NCBI GenBank assembly: GCA_945861275.1
Contig: CAMATZ010000013.1
Span: forward strand, 1-64,000
From: Bordetella parapertussis
GTDB taxonomy: Bacteria; Pseudomonadota; Gammaproteobacteria; Burkholderiales; SG8-41
Length of the DNA stretch: 64,000 nucleotides
Direction of reading: 5' to 3'
This document shows positions 59,923-64,000 of this stretch, one piece after another; position 1 is the first letter of the stretch; every line of letters begins with the position of its first letter. The translations under genes were made by a program, and so were the position numbers. The notes beneath the pieces are model-generated. The model worked only from the letters and a program-made list of their open reading frames with translations. It was not told the origin of the DNA and made no database searches.

Positions 59923-60006
59923 GTACGTAGGGCGCAATCCCTATTGCGCCGCATGGCTGCTTTGCAAATAGCATTCGGCGCAATGGGATTGCGCCCTACG
60001 CGGGCT
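59923..60006. repeat. 84-bp exact repeat, copy 2
   Basis: Second identical copy of 59633-59716 in the same orientation, ending 71 nt before the cobW-like gene stop. Confidence 0.9.
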
Positions 60007-60077
60007 GCGTGCTGTTCTTTGCCCTCTGTGGTGAGGCTTTTTGGGTTTGCACTGTGTTCTCCGTGGCCAATAGCTGT

Positions 60078-61118
60078 TTATAGCGCCACCTCGGTACGCC
60101 GCGCGGTTTCGGTGGCGACCTCCGCATCCAACAGTTCGATCAGGCTGCGCACCCAGGATTCTCGCAGGTTGCGGCCGATGAACACCAGGCGCGTGCTGCG
60201 CTCCGTCGAGGGCCAGCGCGGCAACCACACCGGCGCGTGATACACATGCTGCACGCCGTGGATTACGGCAGGGCGCTCCGGCGCTTCAAGCACGTTCACG
60301 ATACCTTTCATGCGCCATAAATCGGCGCCGCAGTTTTCTGCCAGCGCCGACAGCAGCAGCGGCAGCGTCACTGCACGTAGCGGCGCTTCGCGCACGATGC
60401 AAAAACTGGTGATGGATTCGGTATGTTGATGCCGATGCGGTACGTGTCCGCGTGCGGCATCGACGGATTCATGGGCGAGCCACGCGCCCACGTCGGGATG
60501 CTTACCTTCAACCGCATAAAAACCGCTATCGAACAATACCGACGGCGCGATCGCGCCGCGCACCGCGGCAATGAGCGGTGCGCCCGGATTGATGGCGGCT
60601 AGCTGCTGCCGGATGGCGTCCGTTTGCGCATCGTCAAGATCGGTCTTGGTCATCACGATACGGTCGGCAACCGCCACTTGGCGACGCGCTTCTTCGTGAT
60701 TGTCGAGTGTCGCCATGCCCAGCAGTGCATCGACGGTGGTAATCACACCGTCGAGCGCGTAGATGCCAATGAGATCGCGGTCGGTCATCAGCGCGTGCAG
60801 TATGGGCGCGGGGTCGGCGAGACCGCTGGTTTCGATGACCACGCGCTCGAATGGCGGCAGCGTGCCCTGCGCGCGCCGCGCTGCAAGATCACCGAGTGTG
60901 AGCGTGAGATCGCTGCGCACGTTGCAGCACAGGCATCCGTTAGTGAGCTGGACAAAACTCTCGTTGCTGGTCTCGATCAGATCGTGGTCGAGCGCAATCG
61001 CGCCGAACTCATTGATGATGACCGCGGTACGCCCCATTGCCGGATCACGTAGCAGGCGCCCCAGCAAGGTGGTTTTGCCGCTGCCGAGAAAGCCGGTGAT
61101 GACTGAGACAGGGATCAT
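60078..61118 (-). CDS. CobW-type GTP-binding metal chaperone
   Basis: A 346-residue CobW/COG0523 G3E GTPase. The P-loop GFLGSGKTT is at 9-17, the metal-binding CxCC motif (GCLCCNVRSD) at Cys62, Cys64 and Cys65, the base-specifying motif is MTKTDLDD, and the CobW C-terminal domain starts near FCIVREAPLRAV. COG0523 proteins deliver Zn or other metals to client enzymes. The ATG at 61118 overlaps the upstream gene by 4 nt (ATGA). As it follows a dihydropyrimidinase, a metal enzyme, delivering metal to that enzyme is a reasonable guess. Confidence 0.9.
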   Translation of the reverse strand: MIPVSVITGFLGSGKTTLLGRLLRDPAMGRTAVIINEFGAIALDHDLIETSNESFVQLTNGCLCCNVRSDLTLTLGDLAARRAQGTLPPFERVVIETSGLADPAPILHALMTDRDLIGIYALDGVITTVDALLGMATLDNHEEARRQVAVADRIVMTKTDLDDAQTDAIRQQLAAINPGAPLIAAVRGAIAPSVLFDSGFYAVEGKHPDVGAWLAHESVDAARGHVPHRHQHTESITSFCIVREAPLRAVTLPLLLSALAENCGADLWRMKGIVNVLEAPERPAVIHGVQHVYHAPVWLPRWPSTERSTRLVFIGRNLRESWVRSLIELLDAEVATETARRTEVAL

Positions 61119-61465
61119 GTCTGCTCCGGCGCCGGCACGATGCGCACCGCGGCTCCGCGCTCCACGCCCAGCGCATCGCGCACCGCAGCAAGCAACCCCA
61201 CCAGAGAACCACAAGCGCGCGGCCGCAGTTCGCGTACGCCGCCGGGCGCATCACCCGCGGCGCGCCAGCGTGCGAACCAGCGGAACGGCGTGTCATCGGC
61301 GGCGCGCTCGATCCACACGATGGCGCCGTTGCTGGCGCGGATCTCCGCGACGACCGGCGCTTCACCTGTCTGCACGGTGCCGGCAACGTGCCATAACGCA
61401 AGACTGTCGGCGAGAAACGCGCGCAGCCGTTCTGCTTCGTCTCCCGCAGCCGGAAGTACGCTCAC
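61115..61465 (-). CDS. Small unknown protein between dihydropyrimidinase and CobW
   Basis: A 116-residue protein that I do not recognise. It starts with GTG (MSVLPAAGDEAERLRAFLAD), overlapping the dihydropyrimidinase stop by 4 nt (GTGA), and its own stop overlaps the CobW start by 4 nt. It has no signal peptide or membrane helix. A Trp-rich centre reads VWIERAADDTPFRWFARWR. The double overlap shows that it is a real gene translated with its neighbours. A role as a partner or maturation factor of the dihydropyrimidinase is possible but only inferred from position. Confidence 0.75.
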   Translation of the reverse strand: MSVLPAAGDEAERLRAFLADSLALWHVAGTVQTGEAPVVAEIRASNGAIVWIERAADDTPFRWFARWRAAGDAPGGVRELRPRACGSLVGLLAAVRDALGVERGAAVRIVPAPEQT

Positions 61466-62889
61466 AGCATGGCGCCGCTGCGGATTTCTTCAGAAATTTT
61501 GCGTGGGAGAAACCTGCCATCCTTCAGATCGCCGAAGAACCGGCCGCCGTCAACCACCACCTTGCCGCGCAGCACCGTGGTCGAGGGCCATGCCAGCATT
61601 TCGTGTCCTTCCCACGGTGAATAATCGGATTCGTGCAGCATCTCTTTGGTCAGCGTGAAGCGCCGCGACGTATCCAGCACGGTGATATCGGCGTCGGAAC
61701 CCACCGCGAGCGCACCCTTGCGCGGGTATAGCCCCATGATTTTCGCCGCATTGCTGGAGATGAGATCGACGAAACGCTCGAGCGAGTAACCGCGCCGGCC
61801 CACCATCTCGGAATACATCAGCGACACGCGCGGTTCCACGCCGACGTTGCCGCCGGTGGTATCGTCGATGCGCTTGCCCAGGGTCTTGTCTTTCAGCGAA
61901 CAGCACACCTCGTCGGTCGCCACTGTCTGAATGGTGTGGTCGAGCGTGCCGGCCCACAGCGCGTTCTGATCCGCCTGCGCCTTGATCGACGGATAGGTGT
62001 GATACATCTGTCCGTTCGGGCGCTTGTAATCTTCCGAGGTATACATCAGGTATTGGTGCAGTGTTTCGCCGTAGACCGGCATGCCGCGTGCGCGCGCTTC
62101 GCGTATCGCCTCGACGCCGAACGCAGCACTGACATGCATGAAGTAGAGCGCGATGCCCGGCACATTTTTAGCCAGCCCCAACACGCGGCGAAACGACAGG
62201 TCTTCGGACATGGCGTTATGCACCTCGGCCATGTTCTCGAACCCGGTGCGGTTTTCGCGTATCAGCTTGTCGTACATGTGCATCACGATATCGTTGTCTT
62301 CGCCGTGGATGACGCACAGGCCATGTTCCTGCGCGACCACCTTGAACACCTCCCAGATGTCGCCGAAATCAACCATGCGGCCGCGCCGGCTCGGCGTGAT
62401 GTCGGTGGTAAACATCTTCACCGTCGGATAACCGGACCGCAGCACTTCGGCAAGCTGCCCGAAAATTTCCGGCGGCAGCGCACCTTCGACCATCACGTGA
62501 AAACTGTAGTCGCATTGGCACTGCCCGGTCCAGTCCTTATGCCGGTCTTCGATTGCCTGCTGCAGGGTCTTGCCATGCGTCCAGCGCACGAAGTCGATCA
62601 TGGTGGTGGTGCCGCCATAAAGCGCGGCGCGGCCCACCACCGACGGCGGATCGGTATAAGTCACGCTTCCGTCGGGATGCGGCGAGTACCATTTCAGATG
62701 CACGTGCGGATCAATGCCGCCGGGCATGACGATTTTGCCGGTGGCGTCGATCACACGCCTGGCACTCTCGGCGCCGAATGAACCGGCTGCGCCCAGCGCC
62801 ACAATCTTCTCGCCCTGAATCGCCAGGTCACACGCGGTGACGCCTGCGGGCGTCACTACTTTGTCACTGCGAATTATCAGATCAAACAT
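61462..62889 (-). CDS. Dihydropyrimidinase/hydantoinase-like amidohydrolase
   Basis: A 475-residue cyclic-amidohydrolase of the dihydropyrimidinase type. Metal ligands are visible: HxH at His62 and His64 (GGIDPHVHLKW), a Lys for carbamylation at Lys156 (YPTVKMFTTD), His193 (CVIHGEDND), His250 (YFMHVSA) and a late Asp in VATDEVCCS. It would hydrolyse a hydantoin, dihydropyrimidine or other cyclic amide or imide. AAGGAG is 7 nt upstream of the ATG at 62889. It is second in a minus-strand operon: PrpD, this gene, a small unknown protein and CobW. Confidence 0.9.
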   Translation of the reverse strand: MFDLIIRSDKVVTPAGVTACDLAIQGEKIVALGAAGSFGAESARRVIDATGKIVMPGGIDPHVHLKWYSPHPDGSVTYTDPPSVVGRAALYGGTTTMIDFVRWTHGKTLQQAIEDRHKDWTGQCQCDYSFHVMVEGALPPEIFGQLAEVLRSGYPTVKMFTTDITPSRRGRMVDFGDIWEVFKVVAQEHGLCVIHGEDNDIVMHMYDKLIRENRTGFENMAEVHNAMSEDLSFRRVLGLAKNVPGIALYFMHVSAAFGVEAIREARARGMPVYGETLHQYLMYTSEDYKRPNGQMYHTYPSIKAQADQNALWAGTLDHTIQTVATDEVCCSLKDKTLGKRIDDTTGGNVGVEPRVSLMYSEMVGRRGYSLERFVDLISSNAAKIMGLYPRKGALAVGSDADITVLDTSRRFTLTKEMLHESDYSPWEGHEMLAWPSTTVLRGKVVVDGGRFFGDLKDGRFLPRKISEEIRSGAML

Positions 62890-62917
62890 ATGCAACTCCT
62901 TGTTTTTTTAAATGTTT

Positions 62918-64000
62918 TTATACCTTGTGCAGCAGTGCCGTGAAATCGGCAACGCTGCTCCATTCCTCGCAACGATCCACCGCTTGCTCGACCTGCGCGA
63001 CACCCTCAGGCGTAAGCACGTGGCCGGCAAGCAGACGAAACTTGCCGCGCAGCACCGATTCCGCGTACGGCCGATTGAAGTCGCCTTTATGACTCTCGCA
63101 CGCATGTGTGGCCGAGCGTCCATCCTTCAACGTCACGGTAACGCGCGCGGGCCGCAGGCGCGGCGCCAGAGCACTCATCGCTGGATCTTCGGCGACATGC
63201 ACGCGCTGTCGCAGCGCGCTTATCGCCGGGTCGAGCAACGCACTGTCGTCGATGTCACTATGCTCCGCCTTGCCTCTGACTGCCATCACCGCCGCCGCGT
63301 GCGGCAACGAATACTTGGAGGCAAAATAATTCGGCGGATGCGGGTTGCGCATTACCGAGGCAAAGCGATAGGTCGCAAATTCGATGCGCTCGATCTCCTC
63401 TGCGCGCGGACGCAATTCCGCGAGTGCGGCTTTCAACACGTCGAGCGCGGGATGGATCGGATTGCAGCACGCATACAGACGAAAGTAGTTGCGCATGATT
63501 TCCCAGCGCGTGCCGAGTGCGTCGAGTAGGTGCTCGGGATTGAAGCCGTCACCGACCAGCTGGCTCAGCGCTTCTTCAATCGCATCTTCCTGCGCCTCGA
63601 TGCCGGCCAGCGCAAGATCGGGCGCCAGCGCACCGGCAAATCCGCTCATGCCGCCGGCGACATTGAGCGCCGTCGCCCCGGCGCCGGTATTCATATAACT
63701 GGGCGTCATCAGCAACACAGCCGCAATACGCATGGCGCGGCTTACGCCCGCCGCGTCGAGTCCGCGCATGCGCGCGCCCGCTGCTGCAGCGGCGAGCAGC
63801 ATGGCCTGGCCATTCTGGTGCGCCAGCGGTCGCGGCGTAAAGGCCATTCCCAGCCGCGCGGCGACATCGTAGCCGAGCACCAGCGCCGTGAGCAACGCCT
63901 TGCCGCTCGCTCCCGCATGCTCGCCCACGGCAAGTATGCCGGGCAGAATTTGCATCGCGGCCTGACCGCTAACCAGACGCAGTCCTTCGCACAATTCGAT
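62918..64000 (-). CDS. MmgE/PrpD family protein (5' end outside window)
   Basis: The C-terminal 360 or so residues of an MmgE/PrpD protein; the reading frame is open to the window edge, so the start and the N-terminal part are missing. Family features are ALVLGYDVAARLGMAF, AGVSRAMRIAAVLLMTPSYM, and a C-terminal domain starting near EIERIEFATYRFAS. The typical HxGATxG block is replaced by TPRPLAHQNGQAMLL, so this is a divergent branch. It lies 28 nt upstream of the dihydropyrimidinase gene and is likely cotranscribed with it, which suggests a joint pathway for a cyclic amide or its acid product. Confidence 0.83.
   Translation of the reverse strand: MELCEGLRLVSGQAAMQILPGILAVGEHAGASGKALLTALVLGYDVAARLGMAFTPRPLAHQNGQAMLLAAAAAGARMRGLDAAGVSRAMRIAAVLLMTPSYMNTGAGATALNVAGGMSGFAGALAPDLALAGIEAQEDAIEEALSQLVGDGFNPEHLLDALGTRWEIMRNYFRLYACCNPIHPALDVLKAALAELRPRAEEIERIEFATYRFASVMRNPHPPNYFASKYSLPHAAAVMAVRGKAEHSDIDDSALLDPAISALRQRVHVAEDPAMSALAPRLRPARVTVTLKDGRSATHACESHKGDFNRPYAESVLRGKFRLLAGHVLTPEGVAQVEQAVDRCEEWSSVADFTALLHKV

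Larger units (their letters stand above)
59450..60077. other. 628-bp intergenic region built of repeats
   Basis: No gene is seen between the convergent reductase and CobW genes. It consists of a CACCGCAGAGGCGC palindrome (59506-59596), two identical 84-bp copies of a GTACGTAGGGCGCAATCC element, and between them a third palindrome (59793-59896). Confidence 0.65.

Noticed and set aside
59800..60240. 146-codon plus-strand frame across the repeat-filled spacer
   Set aside because: It runs through palindromic repeats and into the antisense of the CobW gene; no family resemblance.
62894..62910. Further copy of the AT-rich 17-mer (AACTCCTTGTTTTTTTA)
   Set aside because: The CTCCT part is the complement of the dihydropyrimidinase ribosome site, so the match is probably coincidence.

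Overview
The window is GC-rich (about 60 %) bacterial chromosome carrying 54 protein-coding features, one of them a truncated fragment, and no rRNA, recognisable tRNA, CRISPR array or transposase. Gene content points to a betaproteobacterium, probably Burkholderiales: five tripartite-tricarboxylate (Bug/TctC) receptors with no membrane subunits, five MmgE/PrpD proteins, acyl-CoA dehydrogenase-like flavoproteins, amidohydrolases, a PilU ATPase and an LpxR-type outer-membrane protein. Intergenic gaps are packed with short palindromic repeats. This assignment is inference from gene families, not from a marker gene.

Layout. 0-6.7 kb: a cytochrome c/propeller protein diverges from an operon of MmgE/PrpD, DoxX, NHL, Bug receptor and LigI-like hydrolase. 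6.7-13.4 kb: a degenerate M48 lipoprotein, LpxR, two Bug receptors, a signal-less solute-binding protein and a second PrpD. 13.6-19.9 kb: a minus-strand catabolic operon (FAH, GMC oxidoreductase, D-2-hydroxyacid dehydrogenase, ACMSD-like hydrolase) diverging from an HsaA-like flavoprotein. 20-30 kb: ABC-F (Uup), then the Anbu neighbourhood (ATP-grasp, alpha-E, Anbu, transglutaminase-DUF2126) with a second Anbu gene divergently placed.

30-37 kb holds the most remarkable locus. A UGSC-family selenoprotein is encoded across an in-frame TGA at 32532-32534, with a SECIS-like hairpin just downstream, and is coupled through an ATGA overlap to a Cys-rich partner of unknown function. Just upstream lies a truncated copy of the same gene. 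The two copies sit in 166-bp direct repeats that bracket a HigBA toxin-antitoxin module ending in an attC-like integron site. Two HsaA-like flavoproteins, a Bug receptor and a metallo-beta-lactamase-fold protein surround the locus.

37-50 kb: PilU, a beta-hydroxyacid dehydrogenase, a VOC protein, MFS transporter, PhoD, a PimC/PimD-like acyl-CoA dehydrogenase pair, alpha/beta hydrolase, polysaccharide deacetylase, FlgO-like lipoprotein and acetamidase/formamidase. 50-59.5 kb: two AHL-lactonase-like proteins around a Bug receptor and an OYE-type reductase, then two PrpD genes and a ketopantoate reductase. 60-64 kb: a minus-strand operon of PrpD (cut by the window edge), dihydropyrimidinase, a small unknown protein and a CobW GTPase.

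Taken together the genes suggest uptake and breakdown of carboxylic acids, lactones, cyclic amides and CoA esters by a versatile heterotroph. Specific substrates cannot be read from the sequence. HigA is the only DNA-binding regulator seen.
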